From the NCBI RefSeq assembly GCF_014648275.1, contig NZ_BMQU01000030.1:1-32660 (forward strand): 32,660 nucleotides of DNA, written 5' to 3'. This stretch comes from Pseudomonas laurentiana (GTDB taxonomy: Bacteria > Pseudomonadota > Gammaproteobacteria > Pseudomonadales > Pseudomonadaceae). The notes below the pieces were generated by a model that saw only the letters and a list, made by a program, of their open reading frames with translations, was not told the origin of the DNA and did no database searches. Within the stretch, counting starts at the first letter, position 1. Every line of letters starts with the position of its first letter. This document shows positions 1 to 7,274 of the stretch, in pieces. The position numbers were made by a program, and so were the translations under genes.

Positions 1-36
1 GGGGTTTCCCCATGTGAGAGTAGGTCATCGTCAAGA
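1..36 (+). rRNA. rrf: 5S ribosomal RNA, 3' end (partial)
   Basis: The first 36 bases match the 3' third of Pseudomonas 5S rRNA: the helix IV/V hairpin (GGGGTTTCCCC), ATGTGAGAGTAGG, and the closing strand TCATCGTCAAGA that pairs with the 5' end of the molecule. The gene begins upstream of the window. It is followed directly by a strong terminator. The exact 3' end (35-37) is estimated from pairing. Confidence 0.93.
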
Positions 37-46
37 TTAAATTCCG

Positions 47-78
47 AAACCCCTATCTGCACACGCAGGTAGGGGTTT
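47..78 (+). terminator. Intrinsic terminator after 5S
   Basis: A 14-base stem (AAACCCCTATCTGC at 47-60 with its partner at 65-78, one G-T pair), a four-base ACAC loop, and a T-rich tail (TTTTGTCTTT). It sits 10 bases after the 5S end, the usual place for an rrn terminator. Confidence 0.9.
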
Positions 79-144
79 TGTCTTTAGGTAGAAGTATCAA
101 GAATTTCGCCGGAGTGTCTGCACAAGACTTTCTGGCAACAGAAT

Positions 145-225
145 TTCTTGACGACCATAGAGCATTGGAACCACCTGATCCCATCCCGAACTCAGCAGTG
201 AAACGATGCATTCATCGTCAAGATT
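145..225 (+). pseudogene. 5S rRNA copy with internal deletion
   Basis: From 145 the sequence reads as the 5' half of a 5S rRNA (TTCTTGACGACCATAGAGC, GGAACCACCTGATCCC, CCCGAACTCAG, GTGAAACGATGCA). It then jumps at about 211 straight to the 3' closing strand TCATCGTCAAGATT. The 25 bases of the helix IV/V arm present in the first copy (1-25) are missing. Against the family sequence about 39 bases are lost. The outer helix I (TCTTGACGA with TCGTCAAGA) and the helix II/III region remain, so a shortened RNA could still fold and be transcribed, but it lacks the loop D/E arm needed for ribosomal binding. It is probably a decayed tandem 5S gene. Confidence 0.8.
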
Positions 226-232
226 AAATTCC

Positions 233-265
233 AAAACCCCAGTCTGCGCTGCAGACTGGGGTTTT
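233..265 (+). terminator. Intrinsic terminator after the truncated 5S
   Basis: A perfect 15-base stem (AAAACCCCAGTCTGC at 233-247, complement at 251-265) with a GCT loop and a T-rich tail (GTCTTTTC). It is laid out like the first terminator but the stem sequence differs, so it is not a simple copy. Confidence 0.92.
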
Positions 266-312
266 GTCTTTTCTGGGCCTCTGTTCTTCAGCAGACAAGC
301 TTCAGAGGTAGT

Positions 313-350
313 TGCTGTAGGGCATGACGTAAGGTCATACGCCTACAGCA
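313..350. other. Hairpin between mgoD and the rrn terminator
   Basis: TGCTGTAGG (313-321) pairs with CCTACAGCA (342-350). Inside it ATGAC (324-328) pairs with GTCAT (334-338). There is no T-run on either strand. It lies 10 bases beyond the mgoD stop, so it may terminate or protect the 3' end of the mgo transcript. It does not match the common Pseudomonas REP consensus as I know it. Confidence 0.5.
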
Positions 351-359
351 GGTTGATGC

Positions 360-824
360 TTAGGCGAGCAGGTTGCGTACATTGTTCATGGCATCATCGG
401 CAAAGCCCTGCAGAAAGGCCTGAAACGCTGGTAGCGCTTCAGGGCCGCCTTCATGAGGTTCCGCCTGAATGGTCCAGGTCGCTCGACTTTGCTGTGGTCC
501 CAGAGCCTCTACCTGCATGGCTGCCCAGAGGTTGCCAATGTTCAGGCTGGTGTAGATCAGGCTCCAGGTCATGCTCATTGCTTTATCGTCATGTGAGTTA
601 AGTTGCTCAATGACCACATTACCGTCCTTGAACAGCTTCTTGCGCACGGATCGCACACCGCTACCGGTCATATCGATATGCGCAAGGGCTGGGATGAACA
701 CCGGAAAACCGGCAAAGTTACCGACGATGTTCCAGACACTGGCCGCAGCAGCGGGTATCTCTACGCTGGAGACGACGTGGCAGCCATCGGGATGGCGGAT
801 CAGGGTATCGGGTTGTAGTTGCAT
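360..824 (-). CDS. mgoD: MgoD/PvfD-like SRPBCC (polyketide cyclase/dehydrase) protein
   Basis: A 154-residue single-domain protein. The N-terminal strand pattern SSVEIPAAAASVWNIVGNFAGFPVFIPAL is typical of the SRPBCC/START-like fold, whose members hold hydrophobic ligands in a deep cavity. No signal peptide or membrane segment is visible. It is the last gene of the four-gene minus-strand operon, 30 bases after the synthetase stop. AGGAG stands about 10 bases before the ATG. In the mgo operon of P. syringae the equivalent last gene is annotated as a polyketide cyclase/dehydrase, and order and length agree here. Its chemical step is not established. I infer a late role in shaping or binding the signal molecule. 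Confidence 0.85.
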   Translation of the reverse strand: MQLQPDTLIRHPDGCHVVSSVEIPAAAASVWNIVGNFAGFPVFIPALAHIDMTGSGVRSVRKKLFKDGNVVIEQLNSHDDKAMSMTWSLIYTSLNIGNLWAAMQVEALGPQQSRATWTIQAEPHEGGPEALPAFQAFLQGFADDAMNNVRNLLA

Positions 825-854
825 GGTTGCGTGCTCCTGCTTGGGTTGAGTGGT

Positions 855-3800
855 TCAGATGAACTGGATGTCTTGGAGATAGCGGCAGCCGCGTTGTAGC
901 AGTGCCAGGTTTTTTTCCGGATAGCGCGCACCCATGCGCCGCACCCCTTCGCGGGCGTTGCCATGATCGATGCGGGATATATCGCCGATGTCTTCCTCAA
1001 ATCCGTCCAGGTAGAAACCGAGTACCTCAAAGAGCGCGTTGTCACGGCCTACCCGCCGAAGTTGCTGTTGCCACTGCTCGATTTCGACTAGCTCAAAAGG
1101 CTGTCCAATGTCACGAAACGATGCGACATAAGCCTGCCAGCTCAGTGGCTCTGGGTTGTGCAGGTTGAACACCGCCTGCTCTGGGCGGTAGCGACTGCTG
1201 TGGAAGGCAATGAAGCGTGCGAGGAAGTCCACCGGCATCATGTCGAAATTGAGCTCCAGCGCCGGCACCTGGCCCAGTTGCAGCGACCCCTTGAGCATCA
1301 GCATCAGGCGGTTCTTGTGTGGCTGGCAGACACCGTTACGGCTGTCGAAGGTGATGTTGCCCGGCCGGTACAGGTTGACCCACACACCCTGCGTCCGTGC
1401 CCGCTCCAGGATGCGTTCGCCGACCCACTTGCTCAGGTTGTAGCCGTTCCGGATATAGATCGGAGGCGTCTGTGCCGGTGCTTGCTCAAGTACTTTTCCG
1501 TTACCGTCGACGGCACTGCACGCCGAAAGGGTTGAGATAAAGTTGAAGACTTTTTTGCGGCGTCCTTCGCACAGTCGCAAGCAGCTAAACAATGGTTCAA
1601 CGTTGTCCGCCGCGAGCGACTGATAATCGAGCACATGGTTGACGTGTGCGCCGTTGTGGATCAACGCTCCGTAATGGCCGTCAAGGTAGTCATAGTCAGC
1701 CCGATCCAGTCCAAGCTGCGGATGGCGCAGGTCGGCCTCGAACACTCTCACCCGACTCAGGTCCAGGCCCTCGAGTTGGTTTTCGGTCAGGGCTTGAGCA
1801 AAACGTTCCGCTGCCGAGTGTGTTCCATTACCCCGAACCAGGCAGGCTACCTCGCTAGCCCCCCAGTCCAGCAGTGCTTCGACGATGTGTACACCAAGGA
1901 AGCTATTGGCACCGGTTACGATGATCTTGTGTACATCGCCCAGGCGCTCGATTGGTTGTACCTGAAGGCCCAGCGTACGTTCGGCATCACGTTGGGCCTG
2001 AGGATCAAACGCACCGATTTCGTTATCTTCGCCGCTAAGCAGCATCGCCATACGCTGCAGGGTCGGCATTTCAATGAAACGGTTGATCGGGATGCTGCGC
2101 CCAAAAGCACTGCGGAGCTCCAACAGCAGGCGCGACAACAGAATCGAGTGGCCACCCAGGTTGAAGAAACTATCGGTGCAGGAGATTTCGTCCGGGGGTA
2201 ACTCCAGTAGCGCGCTCCAGATTGTGAGCAGGCGTTGTTCACACTCGTTTCTCGGTACTGCATGGGAACTGTGTCGGCCCAAGTGAACGGGACGTTCACG
2301 CAGGGCCTGGCGGTCTACTTTGCCGTTGGCCGTGTAGGGCATGTTTGGCAGTTCCTGATAGAACGCTGGGCGCATGTAATCAGGTAGTTGCTGCTCGGCG
2401 TATCTGCGCAACGCCACCTTGGCGTCTGCCTGTCGTGGTTGGGCGGCAAAAGCCAGCAACCGGCGTTGCTTATCAACCACGACTGCAACCTGACGGTAGA
2501 GCTTGCTGGCACGCAGGCAATGCTCGACCTCTTCCGGTTCAACGCGGAAGCCGCGGATCTTTACCTGATTGTCCTGGCGACCGCAGATTTCGATGCCGTT
2601 TTCCGTCCACTTGCCCACATCGCCCGTACGATAGACGCGCAGTTGTCTACCGCCTGGCAGCTCCAGCAGCTGGAATCGCTCGGCATTCAACTGGGGGTTA
2701 CCCAAGTAACCCAAGCCCACGCCCGCTCCGGCGATGTACAACTCACCTGGTCTTTGTTCAGCCACGGGTTGCAACTGTTCGTCGAGGATGAACACCTCGC
2801 AGTTGGCGATAGGGCTGCCCAGATTGCGGTTGTTGTCCTGGCTGGCGAATACCCGCGTAGTTGCCAGTACGGTGGTTTCGGTAGGTCCGTAGATGTTATG
2901 GAAGCAGCACTGTTTGGCGAGGTGCTCGATCACTTCTGGTTCGCAGACATCGCCACCGGTTATCAGGTGGTTCACGCCCGTCATCTGCTTCAGCGGCAGG
3001 ATGCTCAGTAACGCCGGTGGCAGAAAGGCGTGACTGACCGCCTCTCGCTGTATCAGCTCAAGCAGGCGTTGTGGGTCACGCCGTTGGTCTTCATTAGGAA
3101 TGACCAATTCGGCACCACGGGCCCACGTAGGCAGAATGTCGAGGAGCGAGGCATCGAAGTTGATGGTCGAGAATTGCAGCACCCGGCTTTGTGCATTGAG
3201 CTGCACATGCTCGGCGTACCAGTGCTGGAAGTGGCTCAGGTTGCGCTGGCTGAGTAGAACGCCTTTGGGATGACCGGTGGTGCCAGACGTATAGATGACC
3301 ACACTGGGCGCTTCACCCCGCGTACGCAGACGTACCAGGCTCGACAGGGGCGATGTCGAAGCGGTGGGCAGTTGGCTCAGATTCAGTGTGGGTAGGTCCG
3401 GTCGGTCGTGGCTGAAGCCGCCGTCATGAATCAGCAGCGTCGCGCCGGAATTGTCGAGCATGTACCGCAGCCGCTCGACGGGATGGCTGGGATCCATCGG
3501 CAGATACACTGCCGCACAGCCCAGTACCGCGAGCAGGCTCGCGTAGAGCGCCAGCGACTTGGGCAAGCAAACGGCAACCACCGGCGGTTGCTCCATGCGC
3601 TTTGGCAGGAGAACAATCAACTGTTGCTGAATAGCCAATGCCTGCGCGTGCAATTGGGCGTAGCTGACGCGCTGGCCATCCAGGTTCAGCGCCGGGTTAT
3701 TGGCAAAGACCGTAAAGCTGCGCTCCAGATGCTCGATGACAGGCACCTCTGCGAGCGTTAACAGCCGTTCATCCCGGGTGTTGTTGAAGGGATGAAGAAA

Positions 3801-4307
3801 TGCCAACGGTTCCAGCCACGACAGGCTGTGCTCATTGGCAAACTGAGCACTACTAATGGCGAGTGCTTCACGCAGGTAGTCGGTATTGCGCGAGAGGCGT
3901 CCGACTTGCCGCGCAACCAGGGACTGCAGGCGTGCGATGGCTTGCAGGCGTAGTTGCTGACCGTTACCTGAAGGCTCGATGGGCAGCACTTCGTGGTCAA
4001 TCAGTCGCTGGGCTTTGCTGCTACCGGTCCAGCAACGGAGCTCCAGGGTCGGTAGCAGGCCTTGCGTGGCAGGGTTGCTGCCGAGTCGCAGGCTGAGGAA
4101 GGCGCAACCGGCAACACCTGTTTCTACTGCGCACGGAAGGGGCAGGCTGCCATCTTCGATGACCAGTTGCGGAGCCCCTTGCAGTGGCCGTTCCAGCGCA
4201 GAGAAATCTGTTGCGAGAGACAGGGCATGACCATGTTGCTCAAGCTCGGTGTGCAGCGCAGCCAATGCCGGGCTGCTGCCCACCAATAGAATATCAAGGC
4301 GTCTCAT
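855..4307 (-). CDS. mgoA: MgoA/PvfC-like nonribosomal peptide synthetase (A-T-R)
   Basis: A 1150-residue one-module synthetase that activates an amino acid, loads it on a carrier arm and releases it by NAD(P)H reduction. The adenylation domain spans about 185-670: IYTSGTTGHPKG at 338-349, NIYGPTETT at 471-479, YRTGDVGKW at 559-567, GRQDNQVKIRGFRVEPEEVE at 576-595, NGKVDRQAL at 661-669. The carrier domain has FFNLGGHS with phosphopantetheine Ser721. The thioester-reductase domain starts near 790 (GANSFLG at 799-805) and carries Tyr956/Lys960 in YNLSK. There is no condensation domain. Residues 1-170 form an extra N-terminal region, perhaps a decayed formyltransferase-like fold. Homologues load valine or leucine on the path to diazeniumdiolate signals. 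The start overlaps the mgoC stop as ATGA. Confidence 0.93.
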   Translation of the reverse strand: MRRLDILLVGSSPALAALHTELEQHGHALSLATDFSALERPLQGAPQLVIEDGSLPLPCAVETGVAGCAFLSLRLGSNPATQGLLPTLELRCWTGSSKAQRLIDHEVLPIEPSGNGQQLRLQAIARLQSLVARQVGRLSRNTDYLREALAISSAQFANEHSLSWLEPLAFLHPFNNTRDERLLTLAEVPVIEHLERSFTVFANNPALNLDGQRVSYAQLHAQALAIQQQLIVLLPKRMEQPPVVAVCLPKSLALYASLLAVLGCAAVYLPMDPSHPVERLRYMLDNSGATLLIHDGGFSHDRPDLPTLNLSQLPTASTSPLSSLVRLRTRGEAPSVVIYTSGTTGHPKGVLLSQRNLSHFQHWYAEHVQLNAQSRVLQFSTINFDASLLDILPTWARGAELVIPNEDQRRDPQRLLELIQREAVSHAFLPPALLSILPLKQMTGVNHLITGGDVCEPEVIEHLAKQCCFHNIYGPTETTVLATTRVFASQDNNRNLGSPIANCEVFILDEQLQPVAEQRPGELYIAGAGVGLGYLGNPQLNAERFQLLELPGGRQLRVYRTGDVGKWTENGIEICGRQDNQVKIRGFRVEPEEVEHCLRASKLYRQVAVVVDKQRRLLAFAAQPRQADAKVALRRYAEQQLPDYMRPAFYQELPNMPYTANGKVDRQALRERPVHLGRHSSHAVPRNECEQRLLTIWSALLELPPDEISCTDSFFNLGGHSILLSRLLLELRSAFGRSIPINRFIEMPTLQRMAMLLSGEDNEIGAFDPQAQRDAERTLGLQVQPIERLGDVHKIIVTGANSFLGVHIVEALLDWGASEVACLVRGNGTHSAAERFAQALTENQLEGLDLSRVRVFEADLRHPQLGLDRADYDYLDGHYGALIHNGAHVNHVLDYQSLAADNVEPLFSCLRLCEGRRKKVFNFISTLSACSAVDGNGKVLEQAPAQTPPIYIRNGYNLSKWVGERILERARTQGVWVNLYRPGNITFDSRNGVCQPHKNRLMLMLKGSLQLGQVPALELNFDMMPVDFLARFIAFHSSRYRPEQAVFNLHNPEPLSWQAYVASFRDIGQPFELVEIEQWQQQLRRVGRDNALFEVLGFYLDGFEEDIGDISRIDHGNAREGVRRMGARYPEKNLALLQRGCRYLQDIQFI

Positions 4308-5251
4308 GAGGGACTCCTCGTGTCGAGGTGGTACTCGGCCAGCGCATGTTGTACGCAGGGTGAGTCGAGCATTGAACTGCTGCGGAAAAAGCGCAGGATG
4401 TTTCCCAGCAGCGGGTGTTGCTGATTGATTGGATAGACCATGCTCAGCACGTCCTCGCGTAGCGCTTGGCGGACGCTTTCGGGTACCTGAAGATGCCCGA
4501 TCAAGTTGAAATCGAATGCCTTCTGGATCTCGTTGGTGAGGTACTGGCCAATGAATACCGGCAGTACCTGAGCAATACAGGTACGGTCATGTTCAGGGGC
4601 GCCTTGCCAATAGAGGCGCACCAAGCGTGTCCAGAAGGTCGAGTGGCGACCCTCGTCTAGCAGGTGATCGGCCATCAGCCCCTTGATTGATGGCTTGACA
4701 GTGTCGTCGCGGGCAAAGGCTGCGACATCGTTGGTCAGCGTGTTTTCGGCGATAGCGACGCAAATCAGTTCGAGCGCATCTCGCAGGTGTTCTGGCACCA
4801 GGGCCAAGGCTGCTGGAATAGCGCGGCTCAGTTCAATTTCGTTGGGCAGGTCTATGGGCTTGATGCCGGTTAGCGCCACGGTTTGTTGCATGAAGTCCAT
4901 TGCGACCAGCGCGTGATAGTCCTCATCGACAACCACTGTCATTGCGTCGTAGCGGCAGGCAAAGGGGAAGCGTATTGCGAAGCGGTTCTTGGCAATGGCG
5001 CGTGCTGTGCGGTCGACGATTTCAGTTTCGAAAATCACCACATCGTTGATGAACTTGTAGAGGCTTTGCACCAGTACGAAGTCGCGCAAATGCGAGCACT
5101 GCTGTGTAAAGGTGGCACCTAGCACCAGTGGTTGGCGGCTCAACGGAAAAATCAGCCGACTGTCGTTTTCTAGCGTTCGCCGTGGCCTGGTACGTATCGT
5201 TGCGCGGTCTTCCCAAGCCGCGGCGAAGGACTGATAGTCGATAGCGTTCAT
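4304..5251 (-). CDS. mgoC: MgoC/PvfB-like AurF-family diiron N-oxygenase
   Basis: A 315-residue protein of the p-aminobenzoate N-oxygenase (AurF) family, which oxidises amines at a non-haem diiron centre. All seven metal ligands of AurF can be placed with nearly the same spacing: Glu75, Glu110 and His113 (EDYH), Glu169 (AENTLTND), His196, Glu200 and His203 (HLLDEGRH). The enzyme is therefore expected to be active. In the mgo/pvf pathway this step supplies the N-oxygenated nitrogen of the product. It lies second in the operon, with four-base ATGA overlaps to both mgoB upstream and mgoA downstream, which suggests coupled translation of the three enzymes. There is no signal peptide, so it acts in the cytoplasm. 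Confidence 0.92.
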   Translation of the reverse strand: MNAIDYQSFAAAWEDRATIRTRPRRTLENDSRLIFPLSRQPLVLGATFTQQCSHLRDFVLVQSLYKFINDVVIFETEIVDRTARAIAKNRFAIRFPFACRYDAMTVVVDEDYHALVAMDFMQQTVALTGIKPIDLPNEIELSRAIPAALALVPEHLRDALELICVAIAENTLTNDVAAFARDDTVKPSIKGLMADHLLDEGRHSTFWTRLVRLYWQGAPEHDRTCIAQVLPVFIGQYLTNEIQKAFDFNLIGHLQVPESVRQALREDVLSMVYPINQQHPLLGNILRFFRSSSMLDSPCVQHALAEYHLDTRSPS

Positions 5252-6024
5252 ACGCTGGCCTCGGCAGTTTCAAATTGCATTGCGTCACGCAGACGGTCCC
5301 AGAGAGCAATACGACTTTCCACCGCCGCAATGGCGGCTTCATATACTTCGCGCTCATGCTGCGGGTCTTGGTTTACCAAGCGCGCAAGTAGTTGCTCTGC
5401 TGCCGGGCCGTGGTCTTCGGAGTCGACTTCGATATGCCGTTGCAGGTAGTAACGGAAGGTAGGAGCCTGTTCCTCGGTAATGCCCCAGTCATCCAGAATG
5501 CGCTGGAACATGCCTGGAATGACGCTCTCGCGGCCATGAAGGAATGCAGCTGCCACCGCATGTGCAGGGGCATCAATGGCAGTACTGAGGGTGTTGCAGA
5601 CAAACTGCCTGGCGGCGTCGCTGGCACCGACGCGACGCAAGGCGCTGGCATAACCGATGCCCTCACGCTGCAGGTGCACGAATTGCTCAATCGCAAGCGT
5701 GTTGGCGCCGACTTCGCGCATGGCGTCCAGGTACAACTCAAAGTGGCTGTAATGACCGTGTGGCAGTCGGTTATCGGATTCCTCGCCTAAAACGATTTCA
5801 TTGATCAGGCGTGCAGCCTTGGGGTCGACGGGCGGTAACCAGGGGAGTTGGACGCATGTCAGCTCCTGTTGCAGGCGTTTGGTCAGGGACATGAAATCCC
5901 AGACGGCAAAAACATGTGTTTCCATGAAGCGCTGTAACACCGGCAATGAATTGATCTCGGCGAAGAGGGGGTGTTCAGCAAGTATTGCTTTCTTCTCATT
6001 CAGCAAAGCGTTGAGTGCATTCAT
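5248..6024 (-). CDS. mgoB: MgoB/PvfA-like DUF3050 haem-oxygenase-fold protein
   Basis: A 258-residue helical protein matching DUF3050, a family predicted to share the haem-oxygenase-like fold. Residues suited to a metal site recur: His37 in [10 protein letters not shown], His91/His94/Glu96 in HYSHFELY, and the cluster His197 to His205 ([11 protein letters not shown]). This resembles the haem-oxygenase-like diiron oxidases, so a second oxidative step in the pathway is plausible, but that is inference. It is the first gene of the mgo operon. AAGGA stands 7 bases before the ATG, and its stop overlaps the mgoC start. A long AT-rich leader lies upstream. In P. syringae and P. entomophila the equivalent operon depends on GacS/GacA. 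Confidence 0.88.
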   Translation of the reverse strand: MNALNALLNEKKAILAEHPLFAEINSLPVLQRFMETHVFAVWDFMSLTKRLQQELTCVQLPWLPPVDPKAARLINEIVLGEESDNRLPHGHYSHFELYLDAMREVGANTLAIEQFVHLQREGIGYASALRRVGASDAARQFVCNTLSTAIDAPAHAVAAAFLHGRESVIPGMFQRILDDWGITEEQAPTFRYYLQRHIEVDSEDHGPAAEQLLARLVNQDPQHEREVYEAAIAAVESRIALWDRLRDAMQFETAEASV

Positions 6025-6615
6025 GGTCGTTCCTTGATGGGTTAAAAGTTGTAATTACTTTTTTCAGGTTGAACGAGACCGTCGAACAAATAGTTCGAGG
6101 GTGACGGGTGTATTACATGAAACTCCTTCGTGGCGTGCGTAAGGCCCAGTGGAGTCCGATAGCCAACGGTTGTGACGTTGGCGCTTAAGAAACTAAAGCA
6201 ACTTCAAAGTTACCTGCAAGTATTTTTTGGTTTAATTAAAACGGTGATTATTTATTGGCAATACGTGTACCTATAAAACTATTTAATTAAGTTTTATTTG
6301 GATGAGCGCGCTCCTTTCGATGAACTTAGATCGAAATTTAATATGTAAGCGAATGCCTCGCTCGGCGCACGGGTGCTGTGGGAGAAATTGCATGTGGACT
6401 ATGTGGGGCTGCTGATCGATATCGGTCCTTGCCCGTGTTCCTACTCCTTTTTCTGGTCCATAACGTACAGACGGCCAGGCCCGCTCTTGGCGATCAGCGG
6501 TCGTCTGCCACTAAGAGTGTGCTGAAAATGGCGCTACTGCCATGTTTGGCTGTCGGCCCGGAGAAGAAGGAGGTGCAGGTGGAAGCTGTCGTTTGTGGGC
6601 AACAGCGTTGCAGGA
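6025..6615. promoter_or_regulatory. Long AT-rich control region upstream of mgoB
   Basis: A 591-base gap with no convincing gene. The part from about 6181 to 6350 is far richer in A/T than its surroundings and holds two TTTAATTAA blocks (near 6230-6239 and 6281-6290), the kind of DNA bound by MvaT-type silencers. A palindrome AACTT-CA-AAGTT lies at 6200-6211. No consensus sigma-70 promoter stands out for mgoB, which fits a regulated or long-leader promoter. The remainder, 6360-6615, looks like ordinary GC-rich spacer behind the thioesterase-like gene, and no terminator hairpin with a T-run was found there. Confidence 0.55.
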
Positions 6616-7194
6616 CTAGAGGCTGAGGAGCCCCAGGTGGGTATTGATGATTTGCGTTAGGCGTTGTTGCAGTATTGGACTGCCGAGATCTGTATCGGGC
6701 AATTCGATCAGTTCCAGCTCTCGGCAAGTGGAGCCTTGCCAGCCCAGGATAGTGTTCAGGCGGCCTGGCGGATAAAGAGCGGTGACGGGAACCTGAAGAC
6801 CATGCCCGGTATGGCACGGCGCTGCTGCAGGATTATCGCTCATTGACACGAACAAGTGACGCGTCAAGCCCGGGCGGGTGAGTTGCATGCGCTTGGCGAT
6901 TTCAAAGGCAACGCGAGCACCGCTGTTCTGACCAAATAGCGCATGAGGCCTGCGTAGATAGACCTGCAAACGCTCAAACAACTGTTCGCAACGGTGCTGA
7001 GCACCTGAGTCGCCCATGGCCGGCCTGTAATCAGATACATCTATAGGCACCAGCTCAATATGGTCGTTCAGGGCATGCTGCCAGCGGTGGTAGTGCATCA
7101 AGCCACTTGCATCACTGGCAAAGCAGATCAATACCATCGAGCCGGGCTGCACGGGATGTCGGGACGTAAGCTGTTGTTGCGGTTGAGCGTACAC
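6616..7194 (-). CDS. Type II thioesterase-like protein lacking the catalytic serine
   Basis: A 192-residue alpha/beta-hydrolase-like protein resembling type II thioesterases of peptide-synthetase clusters: strand and oxyanion region LICFASDASG near 22-31, then PHALFGQNSGARVAFEIAKRM. The family motif GHSMG reads G88-Q-N90-S-G92, so the nucleophile position is Asn, with a serine one residue late. The usual C-terminal GGHFF histidine motif is absent (IELPDTDLGSP). At 192 residues it is shorter than the usual 240-250. GTG is chosen as start because AAGGA stands 6 bases upstream. It lies 80 bases after the GntR gene on the same strand, and may be co-transcribed with it. It is more likely a binding or regulatory relative, or a decaying gene, than an active thioesterase. 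Confidence 0.7.
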   Translation of the reverse strand: MYAQPQQQLTSRHPVQPGSMVLICFASDASGLMHYHRWQHALNDHIELVPIDVSDYRPAMGDSGAQHRCEQLFERLQVYLRRPHALFGQNSGARVAFEIAKRMQLTRPGLTRHLFVSMSDNPAAAPCHTGHGLQVPVTALYPPGRLNTILGWQGSTCRELELIELPDTDLGSPILQQRLTQIINTHLGLLSL

Positions 7195-7274
7195 TGCATT
7201 TCCTTGCGCTCAAGGCTCGCCTCAAGCAGTTCTGCAGCCCCGCTTCAGTGGTTGTGCGGCGGCAGGCTGTGGGA

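Noticed and set aside
206-601. 131-codon plus-strand frame starting in the truncated 5S
   Set aside because: It runs through an rRNA remnant and a terminator, then opposite mgoD. No ribosome site or known domain.
6378-6626. 82-codon plus-strand frame in the gap upstream of mgoB
   Set aside because: No ribosome site, no recognisable domain, and it overlaps the end of the thioesterase-like gene. Treated as chance.
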